This document shows positions 1 to 7,825 of a DNA stretch of 64,000 bases, in pieces. This DNA is from Hyphomicrobiales bacterium. Its GTDB lineage: Bacteria; Pseudomonadota; Alphaproteobacteria; Rhizobiales; Rhizobiaceae. The position numbers were made by a program, and so were the translations under genes. The stretch lies in assembly GCA_900473805.1 (NCBI GenBank), contig UCMS01000032.1, positions 101,319-165,318 on the forward strand, written 5' to 3'. The notes beneath the pieces are model-generated. The model did no database searches. It was given only the letters and a program-made list of their open reading frames with translations, and was not told the origin of the DNA. Position 1 is the first letter of the stretch. Every line of letters begins with the position of its first letter.

Positions 1-146
1 GCGATGCCATGGAGGCAGAAGCCTGGGCCTATCTCGCCGTGCGTTCGCTCCAGGGGCTGCCTCTGACATTCCCGGGAACGACGGGCGTTCGGGAGCCGGT
101 GCCGGGCGGCGTCTTGGTGAGGGCAGGGACGGGGCTCAAAGGCTGA
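1..146 (+). CDS. anmK: Anhydro-N-acetylmuramic acid kinase, C-terminal fragment (cut by window edge)
   Basis: An open frame enters at the window edge (codons from base 3) and stops with TGA at 144-146. It encodes about 47 residues that include [20 protein letters not shown] followed by GTTGV and PGGVL. This matches the conserved C-terminus of AnmK, the cytoplasmic kinase that converts anhydro-MurNAc to MurNAc-6-phosphate during cell-wall recycling. The stop lies 3 bases from the stop of the convergent patatin gene. Only the tail is visible, so activity cannot be judged. The match is from memory of the family pattern. Confidence 0.8.
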   Translation, partial: DAMEAEAWAYLAVRSLQGLPLTFPGTTGVREPVPGGVLVRAGTGLKG

Positions 147-149
147 TCG

Positions 150-1019
150 TCAACGGGCGGGTTCGCCTTTGGCGACATCCTGCTTCGCAAAGGCGAGCCC
201 GTCGCGCAATCCGACTTCATAGGCATGTCGGATGCCGGCAGCGTCGCCCACGGCGAATTTGCTCACCGGGATGTCTTCGCTCGGGCCGACCACGACGCGA
301 TTTTCGGCGGCGGGCGGTTTGCGGCCAAAACGTGTAGTCAGAAGCAGCGTCTTCCAGCCCTTGTTTTCAACTTCCGTGAGCTTCATCAGTGGCGGGTTAT
401 CGACTAGCCCGCCATCGAGATAGGCGCGGCCTCTGACACGGCCCACCGGCATGAAAGGCGGCACCGAGGATGTGGCCATCAGCGCGTCAACGAGTTCGCC
501 GGGATAGTCGCAATTGTGTGTCGAGAACCAGGTGGGCCGCAGCTTCATCCGCAGGCCCGCCTTGGAATGGCTACCATCGGTCAGGAGCTTCTCGATCTGA
601 TAGGCGCCGATCGAGCCGAGTGCGGCGAGCGCGCCGGGCATCCAGTCGGGCAGGCCGGAGAGCTGGATCAGCATGGGTGGGGCGGCCTTCAGGGCACTTA
701 GTTCCTCATCGCCGAATTCACTCGCGAGCAACTGCCGAAAGAGCGAACCGACGACCAGCGGCGATTCCCGCCGCTTGAGTGCCCGCCAGTCGACTCCGCG
801 CTGGCCCTTTTCGGCAAAGGCGAAGGCCGAGGCGCGCACCCGGTCGCCCACGCCCGCGAGAAACATGGCGCCATGATAGGCTCCCGCGGAGACGGAGACG
901 TAGAAGCGCGGATTGAGGGGCTGGTGCTCGCTATAGGCTTTCAGAAACCCGCTCTGCCAGTAGCAGCGGTTTCCACCGCCTGCGAGGCCGACGGCGTCGA
1001 ATGAAGAGTCTGAGGTCAT
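150..1019 (-). CDS. Patatin-like phospholipase family protein
   Basis: The 289-residue protein has the three patatin landmarks. These are a glycine-rich oxyanion loop GGGNR near residues 14-18, a nucleophile elbow SVSAG with Ser44, and the catalytic Asp in LDGGLVDNPP at Asp202. The expected role is acyl-ester or phospholipid hydrolysis by a Ser-Asp dyad; the substrate is unknown. No signal peptide is seen, so it is probably cytoplasmic. It is the last gene of a leftward group that follows the hydrolase and toxin-antitoxin genes, 32 bases after the antitoxin stop. The ATG at 1017-1019 is the only plausible start, since the oxyanion loop lies close to it. Confidence 0.85.
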   Translation of the reverse strand: MTSDSSFDAVGLAGGGNRCYWQSGFLKAYSEHQPLNPRFYVSVSAGAYHGAMFLAGVGDRVRASAFAFAEKGQRGVDWRALKRRESPLVVGSLFRQLLASEFGDEELSALKAAPPMLIQLSGLPDWMPGALAALGSIGAYQIEKLLTDGSHSKAGLRMKLRPTWFSTHNCDYPGELVDALMATSSVPPFMPVGRVRGRAYLDGGLVDNPPLMKLTEVENKGWKTLLLTTRFGRKPPAAENRVVVGPSEDIPVSKFAVGDAAGIRHAYEVGLRDGLAFAKQDVAKGEPAR

Positions 1020-1051
1020 TGAAAATCACGCGTTGAAAAAGAGGATACGCG

Positions 1052-1261
1052 TCAGTCGCGCCGGAGGAGAGCAAGGGCCTCTGCTTCCCGGCCTTTGCCA
1101 CGTTCGGCCATTTCCAGGAAGAGACGATGCGCATCGTGTTGCATGACCATCTCGGCCGCCATGTCGGATAACAGGCGTTCGGGGCTGACACCCTTTTCAG
1201 CCGCAATCACGTCCACTTTTTCGTGGACCTCAGAACTCAACTCTACGGTCAGTGCATTCAT
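1052..1261 (-). CDS. Putative antitoxin of a PIN-domain toxin-antitoxin pair
   Basis: This 69-residue acidic, mostly helical protein starts MNALTVELSSEVHEKVDVIA. It has the short beta-strand plus helices layout of ribbon-helix-helix type antitoxins. Its ATG (1259-1261) overlaps the ancestral TGA of the upstream PIN gene as ATGA, which implies translational coupling. The function is inferred from size, fold pattern and adjacency: it would bind the toxin and the operon's promoter. Longer in-frame starts further upstream run through the toxin sequence and are not credible. The antitoxin is intact even though the toxin gene is broken. Confidence 0.65.
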   Translation of the reverse strand: MNALTVELSSEVHEKVDVIAAEKGVSPERLLSDMAAEMVMQHDAHRLFLEMAERGKGREAEALALLRRD

Positions 1262-1703
1262 TCTGAAAGCCTCCTCGCGGCTGTCTCTGGAGTTTCGATC
1301 TTGATGTGTGGAAACTTCAGCTCTGCCCGCTCGAAATCGCGAATGTTCGATGTGACCAGTAAATGTTCGATGTGACCAGTATATGCGCATTGGCCGAGAT
1401 TGCCAATTCGAGCAGGTGATTGTCACCCTCATCGGCCAGATTGGGACGCCATTTGAAATGGGCGGTGCGCCAATGGCAACGTGAAAGGAAGATTTCCAGA
1501 AGTGCCATGCGCTCGTGCGCATTCAGCCGGGCGTGAGGGAAAGGCGAGGTTCTGGATAAGACGTCACGGTATTCCATCAGCAACGGACCGGACATGAAGG
1601 GGACGAATCGTCCGTCAAAACACGCCTCGATCACCTTCGAGGCAGGACCCCGGCCGATACAAGCGCTGACGAGAACGTTTGTATCGGCCACGATCCGGAT
1701 CAT
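1258..1703 (-). pseudogene. PIN-domain toxin (COG1569/VapC-like), frameshifted by a 20-bp tandem duplication
   Basis: The frame opens with MIRIVADTNVLVSACIG, in which Asp8 is the first PIN acid. It continues through EYRDVL and EGDNHLLELA, the expected acidic residues of this metal-dependent RNase fold. After ILVTSNI the current frame diverges and stops at 1317, giving 128 residues. Removing one copy of the 20-bp direct repeat at 1342-1381 restores a natural tail, IRDFERAELKFPHIKIETPE then TAARRLSE. That frame ends in a TGA overlapping the antitoxin ATG, for 141 residues in total. The toxin is therefore altered at its C-terminus and probably inactive. It starts 1 base after the hydrolase stop. 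Confidence 0.8.
1342..1381. repeat. Perfect 20-bp tandem duplication inside the PIN toxin gene
   Basis: The unit AATGTTCGATGTGACCAGTA occurs twice head to tail, at 1342-1361 and 1362-1381, with no mismatch. Because 20 is not a multiple of 3, the second copy shifts the PIN reading frame. The lack of divergence suggests a recent replication-slippage event that could revert. Confidence 0.95.
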
Positions 1704-1704
1704 G

Positions 1705-2382
1705 TTACCGGATCCGCTTGGCGGCGGGTTCGGGGACCAGTTCGCCTTCGAGGCGACGATCGAGATAGTCTTCACATTCACCCATCAGGGTTTCCACCTG
1801 ACCGTTGAAGAAGTGGTTGGCACCCGGCACCGTCTTGTGGGTGATCAGGATGCCCTTTTGCGTCTTCAGCTTGTCGACCAGGCCCTGGACGTCCTTCTCA
1901 GGCGCCACCTTGTCGCCGTCGCCATGGATGATCAGGCCGGACGAGGGGCATGGGGCGAGGAAGGAGAAGTCGTAGATGTTCGGCTGCGGCGCAATCGACA
2001 TGAAACCTTCGATCTCCGGGCGGCGCATCAGAAGCTGCATGCCGATCCAGGCGCCGAAAGAATAGCCGGCAACCCAGCAGCTCTTCGAATCCGGATGCAG
2101 GCTCTGCACCCAGTCGAGCGCGGAAGCGGCATCCGACAATTCGCCTGCACCATGGTCGAACTCGCCCTGGCTGCGGCCGATGCCGCGGAAGTTGAAGCGG
2201 AGCGTGGTGAAGCCGCGCTTCTGGAACATGTAGAACAGCTGGTAGACGATCTGGTTGTTCATCGTTCCGCCGAACTGCGGATGCGGATGAAGGATGATCG
2301 CGATGGGTGCGCTCTTTTCCTTGGAGGGCTGATAACGGCCTTCGAGGCGACCCGCCGGGCCGTTGAAAATCACTTCGGGCAT
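1705..2382 (-). CDS. Alpha/beta hydrolase (COG2945-like)
   Basis: The 225-residue protein begins MPEVIFNGPAGRLEGRYQP. It carries an HPHP oxyanion-type motif near residue 32, the nucleophile elbow GYSFGAW near residue 106, a late acidic residue in HGDGDKV and a late histidine in GANHFF. Together these form a Ser-Asp-His triad. It resembles the small cytoplasmic hydrolases of COG2945, whose substrates are mostly unknown. A start further upstream (to 2424) is possible, but the family pattern begins at this ATG. It is divergent from the suf operon across a 186-base spacer, and its stop is followed at once by the PIN toxin gene, so the leftward genes probably share a transcript. Confidence 0.8.
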   Translation of the reverse strand: MPEVIFNGPAGRLEGRYQPSKEKSAPIAIILHPHPQFGGTMNNQIVYQLFYMFQKRGFTTLRFNFRGIGRSQGEFDHGAGELSDAASALDWVQSLHPDSKSCWVAGYSFGAWIGMQLLMRRPEIEGFMSIAPQPNIYDFSFLAPCPSSGLIIHGDGDKVAPEKDVQGLVDKLKTQKGILITHKTVPGANHFFNGQVETLMGECEDYLDRRLEGELVPEPAAKRIR

Positions 2383-2429
2383 TAGGTTCCGGTCCCTGAC
2401 ATTTTTGCGGTTCGTCAACACCAAATTAG

Positions 2430-2459
2430 AAAGCTGACTTGACGAAGTCAGTCAGCTTT
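2430..2459. promoter_or_regulatory. Inverted repeat with an overlapping TGA-N9-TCA element in the hydrolase/suf divergent spacer
   Basis: The arms AAAGCTGACT (2430-2439) and AGTCAGCTTT (2450-2459) form a perfect 10-bp inverted repeat around a 10-base centre. TGA-N9-TCA at 2440-2454 fits the minimal iron-responsive operator (IRO/RirA box) described in rhizobia. A site here would suit iron control of suf genes. The IRO match is short and could be chance, and the hairpin could instead be a terminator-like structure. Confidence 0.35.
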
Positions 2460-2568
2460 TCTAGAACGAAGTTTAGAACCGTTCGAAACTGGATGACGCT
2501 GCATCCGGGGTGAAGGTGTCATAAGGCAAGCCCGGCGGAAATTTCAAGGAAAATGCGCCGCCGAATGC

Positions 2569-3753
2569 ATGGAGCCGAAAGCCAGGATGGCCGCGGAACG
2601 CATCTATCTCGACTGGAACGCCACCGCGCCCCTGATGGCTGCGGCGCGCGACGCCATGCTCGATGCGCTGACCATGCCCGGCAACCCGTCCTCCGTCCAT
2701 GCCGAGGGCCGTGCAGCCCGTGCCGTCGTCGAGCGGTCGCGGCGCGAGGTAGCGCATCTCGTCGGAGCCGAGCCGGCGCATGTGACTTTTACCGCAAGCG
2801 CAACCGAAGCCGCCAATCAGGTGCTGTCGCCGGTCTATCGCATGGGCAAGTCACGTGTCTCGCTCGGGCGTATTTATGTGTCGGCCATCGAGCACCCGGC
2901 CGTAAGGGCCGGGGGGCGCTTCGCTTCGGATAAAGTGACGGAACTACCGGTCACCCGCTCGGGGGGGCTCGATCTCGATGCGCTTTCAGCGCAGCTTTCG
3001 GCACATGATGCCGCAGATGGCCTGCCGCTGGTCGCGGTGATGCTGGTCAACAACGAGACCGGCATCATCCAGCCAATCCGGGAGGTCTCCGCCATCGTAA
3101 AGAAGTCTGGTGGGTTGCTGGTCGTCGATGCCGTACAGGCGGCGGGGCGCATTGACGTGTCGATCGCCGAACTGGGTGCCGATTTCCTCATTCTCTCGGC
3201 TCACAAGCTGGGTGGTCCGAAGGGTGTCGGGGCGCTGGTGTCGCGTGGTGAGACCTTGATGCCGGAACCTCTGGTGCGTGGTGGTGGTCAGGAAAAGGGC
3301 CATCGCGCCGGCACGGAAAATCTTGCCGCGATTGCCGGCTTCGGCGCTGCCGCCTGCGAAATGGCGGCGGGGTTGGGCGAGCGAAACGCGCAGATCTCCG
3401 CGCTTCGGGACCGAGCGGAGCAGGCCATGCTATCGGCGGCACCTGACACCGTGATCTATGGACGGGGTGAAGCGCGTGTCGGCAATACGAGCTTCTTCCA
3501 TCTGCCGGGACTGAAGGCGGAGACCGGGCAGATCGCCTTTGATCTCGAAGGCGTGGCTTTGTCTGCCGGTGCCGCGTGCTCGTCGGGCAAGGTCGGCGCC
3601 AGCCACGTGCTGACCGCCATGGGCGAGGACGCCGCAACCGGAGCGCTGCGTCTGTCGATCGGCCGGGCCACGACAGAGAGCGATATCGATCGCTTCGTCG
3701 CGGCCTTTGCAAAGATTGCTGCTCGGCGAAAGCCGACGGGGCAGGCCGCTTAA
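2569..3753 (+). CDS. Cysteine desulfurase, NifS/IscS-type, first gene of the suf cluster
   Basis: This class-V PLP aminotransferase of about 394 residues starts its fold at RIYLDWNATAPL. Lys213 in SAHKLGGPKG is the PLP lysine, the GGGQEKGHRAGTEN loop is present, and Cys337 in GAACSSGKVGASH is the persulfide cysteine. It should release sulfur from L-cysteine for Fe-S assembly. The group-I (IscS/NifS-like) sequence differs from the SufS downstream, so the operon holds two desulfurases, as in Agrobacterium suf clusters. Start choice is open between ATG 2569 and ATG 2587 (MAAERIY), since neither has a strong ribosome site. A 141-base gap separates it from sufB. Confidence 0.88.
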   Translation: MEPKARMAAERIYLDWNATAPLMAAARDAMLDALTMPGNPSSVHAEGRAARAVVERSRREVAHLVGAEPAHVTFTASATEAANQVLSPVYRMGKSRVSLGRIYVSAIEHPAVRAGGRFASDKVTELPVTRSGGLDLDALSAQLSAHDAADGLPLVAVMLVNNETGIIQPIREVSAIVKKSGGLLVVDAVQAAGRIDVSIAELGADFLILSAHKLGGPKGVGALVSRGETLMPEPLVRGGGQEKGHRAGTENLAAIAGFGAAACEMAAGLGERNAQISALRDRAEQAMLSAAPDTVIYGRGEARVGNTSFFHLPGLKAETGQIAFDLEGVALSAGAACSSGKVGASHVLTAMGEDAATGALRLSIGRATTESDIDRFVAAFAKIAARRKPTGQAA

Positions 3754-3894
3754 AGTGGCAAAAAACCGGTCCGGATCGCGTTTTTCCCTTGCCAAAAGGG
3801 GTGAAATGATGGTCCGGGGACCTTAGATATGGCGGGTCACCGCCCAACGTTAACAAGCTGCCGGAATTTGGCCCGGCAAGATTGGAGAACGACC

Positions 3895-5364
3895 ATGGCT
3901 GCTGTGCAGGAAACGATCGATCAGGTTCGCCAGATCGATGTGGATCAGTACAAGTATGGTTTTGAGACTACCATCGAAGTCGACAAAGCCCCGAAAGGTC
4001 TGTCGGAAGACATCGTCCGCTTCATCTCGGCCAAGAAGCAAGAGCCGGAATGGATGCTCGAATGGCGCCTCGACGCCTACAGGCGCTGGCTGACGATGGA
4101 AGAGCCCACCTGGGCGCGCGTCGACTATCCGAAGATCGATTTCAACGACATCTATTACTACGCCGCGCCGAAGACGGCTGCCGGCCCGAAGTCGCTCGAC
4201 GAAGTCGATCCGGAACTGCTGAAGGTCTATGAAAAGCTCGGCATTCCGCTGAAAGAGCAGGAAATGCTGGCCGGCGTCCAGTCCTCGAAGATCGCCGTCG
4301 ACGCCGTCTTCGACTCGGTATCGGTCGTTACGACCTTCAAGGAAGAACTGAAGAAGGCGGGCGTGATCTTCATGTCGATCTCGGAAGCCGTACGCGAGCA
4401 TCCGGAGCTGGTGAAGAAGTATCTCGGCTCGGTCGTTCCGGTCACGGACAACTACTATGCGACGCTGAACTCGGCCGTCTTCACCGACGGTTCCTTCGTC
4501 TTCATCCCGAAGGGCGTTCGCTGCCCGATGGAATTGTCGACTTATTTCCGCATCAACGAGAAGAACACCGGCCAGTTCGAGCGCACGCTGATCGTTGCCG
4601 AAGAGGGCGCCTACGTCTCCTATCTCGAAGGCTGCACGGCACCCCAGCGCGACGAAAACCAGCTGCATGCAGCCGTCGTCGAACTCGTGGCGCTCGATGA
4701 TGCCGAGATCAAGTATTCGACCGTCCAGAACTGGTATCCGGGCGACAAGGACGGCAAGGGCGGCATCTACAACTTCGTCACCAAGCGTGGCGATTGCCGT
4801 GGCGCGCGCTCGAAGATCTCCTGGACCCAGGTCGAAACCGGCTCGGCGATCACCTGGAAATACCCGTCCTGCATTCTGCGCGGCGATGACAGCCAGGGCG
4901 AGTTCTACTCGATCGCTGTCTCCAACGGCCATCAGCAGGTCGACAGTGGCACCAAGATGATCCATCTCGGCAAGAACACCAAGAGCCGGATCATCTCCAA
5001 GGGCATCTCGGCCGGCGTGTCGCAGAACACCTATCGCGGTCAGGTCTCGATGCATCGCAAGGCCGAAAACGCTCGCAACTTCACCAATTGCGATTCGCTC
5101 CTGATCGGCGACACCTGCGGCGCACATACCGTGCCTTACATCGAGGTGAAGAACTCGACGGCCAAGGTGGAGCACGAGGCGACAACCTCGAAGATCTCCG
5201 AGGACCAGAAGTTCTACGCCATGCAGCGCGGCATCCCGGAAGAAGAGGCAATCGCCCTCATCGTCAACGGCTTCGTCCGCGACGTCATTCAGCAACTGCC
5301 GATGGAATTTGCAGTTGAGGCGCAGAAGCTGATCAACATCTCGCTGGAGGGTAGCGTTGGCTGA
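3895..5364 (+). CDS. sufB: Fe-S cluster assembly scaffold SufB
   Basis: The 489-residue protein matches SufB throughout. It has [16 protein letters not shown] near the N-terminus, [15 protein letters not shown] in the core, and [17 protein letters not shown] with [13 protein letters not shown] near the end. SufB is the cytoplasmic scaffold of the SufBC2D complex on which Fe-S clusters are built. ATG 3895 is preferred over an earlier in-frame ATG at 3829, because TTGGAGAACGACC lies just upstream and homologues begin here. Its last 8 bases overlap the TTG start of the small unknown gene. Confidence 0.96.
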   Translation: MAAVQETIDQVRQIDVDQYKYGFETTIEVDKAPKGLSEDIVRFISAKKQEPEWMLEWRLDAYRRWLTMEEPTWARVDYPKIDFNDIYYYAAPKTAAGPKSLDEVDPELLKVYEKLGIPLKEQEMLAGVQSSKIAVDAVFDSVSVVTTFKEELKKAGVIFMSISEAVREHPELVKKYLGSVVPVTDNYYATLNSAVFTDGSFVFIPKGVRCPMELSTYFRINEKNTGQFERTLIVAEEGAYVSYLEGCTAPQRDENQLHAAVVELVALDDAEIKYSTVQNWYPGDKDGKGGIYNFVTKRGDCRGARSKISWTQVETGSAITWKYPSCILRGDDSQGEFYSIAVSNGHQQVDSGTKMIHLGKNTKSRIISKGISAGVSQNTYRGQVSMHRKAENARNFTNCDSLLIGDTCGAHTVPYIEVKNSTAKVEHEATTSKISEDQKFYAMQRGIPEEEAIALIVNGFVRDVIQQLPMEFAVEAQKLINISLEGSVG

Positions 5365-5770
5365 AGAACTGGACGCAAGCGGCCCACCAGTGGTGGCTAC
5401 TGTGTGGCAGTTTGATCGCGAGACGCGGTTGCCAGCGGACTACAAGGCTACTGTCGATCTCGACGAATGCTGCCGGCTTGCAAGTGTTCTTTTTGTCCAG
5501 ATCGATGAACTGGCAAGTGCCGAGAACCAAAAAATCGAAATGTCCATGACGGAAGCCGTAATTGAGCTGAAGCGAGAGGACGGCAGCAGCCTGGATATTC
5601 AATGTTATGGCGCTGATGTTTTCGATTTGGTTTGGTGGCCTAGTCCGGAAGAAGCTGTGAAGCGAGGGAAGGTAAGTTTTGAAACTGCTCCCGAGCTTGA
5701 AGTCGAAACAATGCGCATGTTGACATATCGCTATGTCACGCGCGGAAATTTGAGAGAAGAAGATGCTTGA
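5357..5770 (+). CDS. Unknown 137-aa protein coupled between sufB and sufC
   Basis: The gene starts with TTG at 5357, six bases after GGAGG (5346-5350). It overlaps the sufB stop by 8 bases, and its own end overlaps the sufC start by 8 bases, so it is translationally coupled on both sides. The product is acidic and soluble, with no signal peptide, membrane segment or metal motif. The only marked features are a CC pair near residue 39 and [14 protein letters not shown] near residues 87-100. I do not recognise its family. Its codon use looks more AT-rich than the flanking suf genes, suggesting later entry. A role in SufBCD function is inferred from position only. Confidence 0.75.
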   Translation: MAEELDASGPPVVATVWQFDRETRLPADYKATVDLDECCRLASVLFVQIDELASAENQKIEMSMTEAVIELKREDGSSLDIQCYGADVFDLVWWPSPEEAVKRGKVSFETAPELEVETMRMLTYRYVTRGNLREEDA

Positions 5771-6518
5771 AATTCGCAATCTCCATGCCCGCATCGCCGA
5801 AGACGGCACCGAAATCATCAAGGGCCTGAACCTGACCGTAAAGGCCGGCGAAGTGGCTGCCATCATGGGCCCGAACGGTTCCGGCAAGTCGACGCTGTCC
5901 TACATCTTGTCGGGACGCGAAGACTATGAAGTCACCGAAGGCGATATCCTCTATAACGGCGAGAGCATTCTCGAACTCGACCCGGCCGAGCGTGCTGCCA
6001 AGGGCATCTTCCTCGCATTCCAATACCCGGTCGAAATTCCGGGCGTCGCCACCATGCAGTTCCTGAAAGTGGCGATGAACTCGCAGCGCAAGGCGCGTGG
6101 CGAAGACGAGCTGACGACGCCGGACTTCATCCGCCGCGTCAAGGAAGCCTCGGCTGAACTGAAGATCAACCCTGATATGCTGAAGCGTCCGCTGAATGTC
6201 GGCTTCTCCGGCGGTGAAAAGAAGCGCGCCGAAATCCTGCAGATGGCGCTGCTCGAGCCGAAGCTCTGCATCCTCGATGAGACCGACAGCGGCCTCGACA
6301 TCGACGCGCTCAAGATCGTCGCCGATGGCGTCAATGCGCTGAAGCGTCCGGATCGTGCGACCGTCGTCATCACCCACTACCAGCGCCTGCTCGACTACAT
6401 CGTGCCGGACAGCGTCCACGTTCTCTACAAGGGCCAGATCATCAAGTCGGGCGACAAGAGCCTGGCGCTTGAGCTGGAAGCCAACGGCTATGCCGATATC
6501 ACGGGGCAGGCTGCCTGA
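5763..6518 (+). CDS. sufC: Fe-S cluster assembly ATPase SufC
   Basis: This 251-residue ABC-type ATPase has Walker A GPNGSGKST at residues 36-44, the signature FSGGEKKRAE, and Walker B LCILDETDSGLD with the SufC-typical DSGLDIDALK. SufC forms the soluble SufBC2D complex and drives its conformational change for cluster assembly; it has no membrane partner. ATG 5763 follows GAGAGAAGAAG and overlaps the preceding small gene by 8 bases. sufD follows after 29 bases. Confidence 0.96.
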   Translation: MLEIRNLHARIAEDGTEIIKGLNLTVKAGEVAAIMGPNGSGKSTLSYILSGREDYEVTEGDILYNGESILELDPAERAAKGIFLAFQYPVEIPGVATMQFLKVAMNSQRKARGEDELTTPDFIRRVKEASAELKINPDMLKRPLNVGFSGGEKKRAEILQMALLEPKLCILDETDSGLDIDALKIVADGVNALKRPDRATVVITHYQRLLDYIVPDSVHVLYKGQIIKSGDKSLALELEANGYADITGQAA

Positions 6519-6547
6519 GTTCGGCAGAGTTTGAAGGAGTTGCACCG

Positions 6548-7825
6548 ATGACATTGCAAGCGGCCAACCGGCTCACCGCAGCCGAGACCCAGCTCATCGA
6601 CGCCTATACCCACCAGATCGGCAGCCTTCCGGGCGATGGCGCCGTGCTGCAGAAGCGTGACGGTCTGTTCGACGCGCTGAAGCGTCAGGGCCTGCCGACG
6701 CGTCGCGTCGAGACGTTCCACTACACCGACCTCAAGGCGCTTCTGCGGGCACTTCCCGCCGACGAGCCGCAGGCGGTTGCCAAGGCCGTGTCGCCGATTA
6801 TCAATGACGGCAGTGTGCTGCGCATCCTGCAGGGCGTGGCGGAAACGCCGACCAATCTGCCGGAAGGCATGACTGTCTCGCTCTACCGCGAGGCTCTGTC
6901 GAGCGGCACCGCTGCCGAGGGCCTGACCGCCTTCAACAATGACGACACGATCGGTCGCATCAACGGCGCCTTCGTCCGCGATGGTTTCGGCCTGACGCTT
7001 GCGGATGGTGCCGAGATCGAACGTCCGATCGAGCTGCAGTCCGTTCATGCGGCCGGCCAGCTCCATCTGCGTTTCCCGGCCAGCTTCGGTAAGGGTGCCA
7101 AGGCAACGGTGATCGAGCGCCATATCGGTCAGAGCGGTTCTGCCGCCCTAGCGACTGTTGTGGCCGACCTGAAGCTCGACGATGGCGCTGAAATCACTTG
7201 GATCATCCTGCAGGGCGAAGGCGATGCCGACAGCCATCTGGGCCAGATCCGCGCCGAGCTCGGCACGGACTCGAAATTCCGGCTGTTCATCATCAATGCC
7301 GGCGGCAAGCTGGTGCGCCAGGAAGTGCATGTGAAGACCGTGGGCGAAGGCTCCGACTTCACCCTGCGTGGCGTCAACCTGCTCGGCGGTGACACCCATA
7401 CCGACGTCACCATGACGCTCGGCCATGACGTGCCAAACACCACGTCTACGGAAATCATCCGCAACGTCGTCTTCGACCGCGCCAAGGGTGTCTTCCAGGG
7501 CATGATACGGGTTGCCCCGGATGCCCAGAAGACCGACGCCCGTATGGCCTGCAACACGCTACTGATGTCTGACGATGCCGAGTTCTCGGTCAAGCCGGAG
7601 CTGGAGATCTTTGCCGACGACGTGCAATGCGCCCATGGTGCGACGGTCGCCGACATCCACAAGAGCCATCTCTACTACCTGATGTCGCGCGGCATTCCGG
7701 AAAAGAAGGCACGTGCGCTTCTGGTCAACGGCTTCGTGGCCGAGATCGTCGAGGAACTGGAAGACGAGGCCCTCGTCGAGGCGCTGGAAGAGATCATCAC
7801 CGACTGGCTGGAGCATCATGGCTGA
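6548..7825 (+). CDS. sufD: Fe-S cluster assembly protein SufD
   Basis: The 425-residue protein is a SufB paralogue. Its C-terminal half has RMACNTLLMSDDAEFSVKPE followed by LEIFADDVQCAHGATV and MSRGIPEKKARALLVNGF, all typical of SufD. It pairs with SufB and SufC in the cytoplasmic scaffold complex. The ribosome site GAAGGAG is 9 bases before the ATG. The stop overlaps the sufS start by 8 bases, indicating coupled translation. Confidence 0.95.
   Translation: MTLQAANRLTAAETQLIDAYTHQIGSLPGDGAVLQKRDGLFDALKRQGLPTRRVETFHYTDLKALLRALPADEPQAVAKAVSPIINDGSVLRILQGVAETPTNLPEGMTVSLYREALSSGTAAEGLTAFNNDDTIGRINGAFVRDGFGLTLADGAEIERPIELQSVHAAGQLHLRFPASFGKGAKATVIERHIGQSGSAALATVVADLKLDDGAEITWIILQGEGDADSHLGQIRAELGTDSKFRLFIINAGGKLVRQEVHVKTVGEGSDFTLRGVNLLGGDTHTDVTMTLGHDVPNTTSTEIIRNVVFDRAKGVFQGMIRVAPDAQKTDARMACNTLLMSDDAEFSVKPELEIFADDVQCAHGATVADIHKSHLYYLMSRGIPEKKARALLVNGFVAEIVEELEDEALVEALEEIITDWLEHHG

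Noticed and set aside
1052..1522. A longer form of the PIN-associated antitoxin (156 codons)
   Set aside because: The extra N-terminal part is out-of-frame toxin sequence joined by the 20-bp duplication. The true start is the ATGA overlap at 1261.
3850..5295. A 481-codon minus-strand frame opposite sufB
   Set aside because: It is a shadow of sufB with no ribosome site or known motifs.
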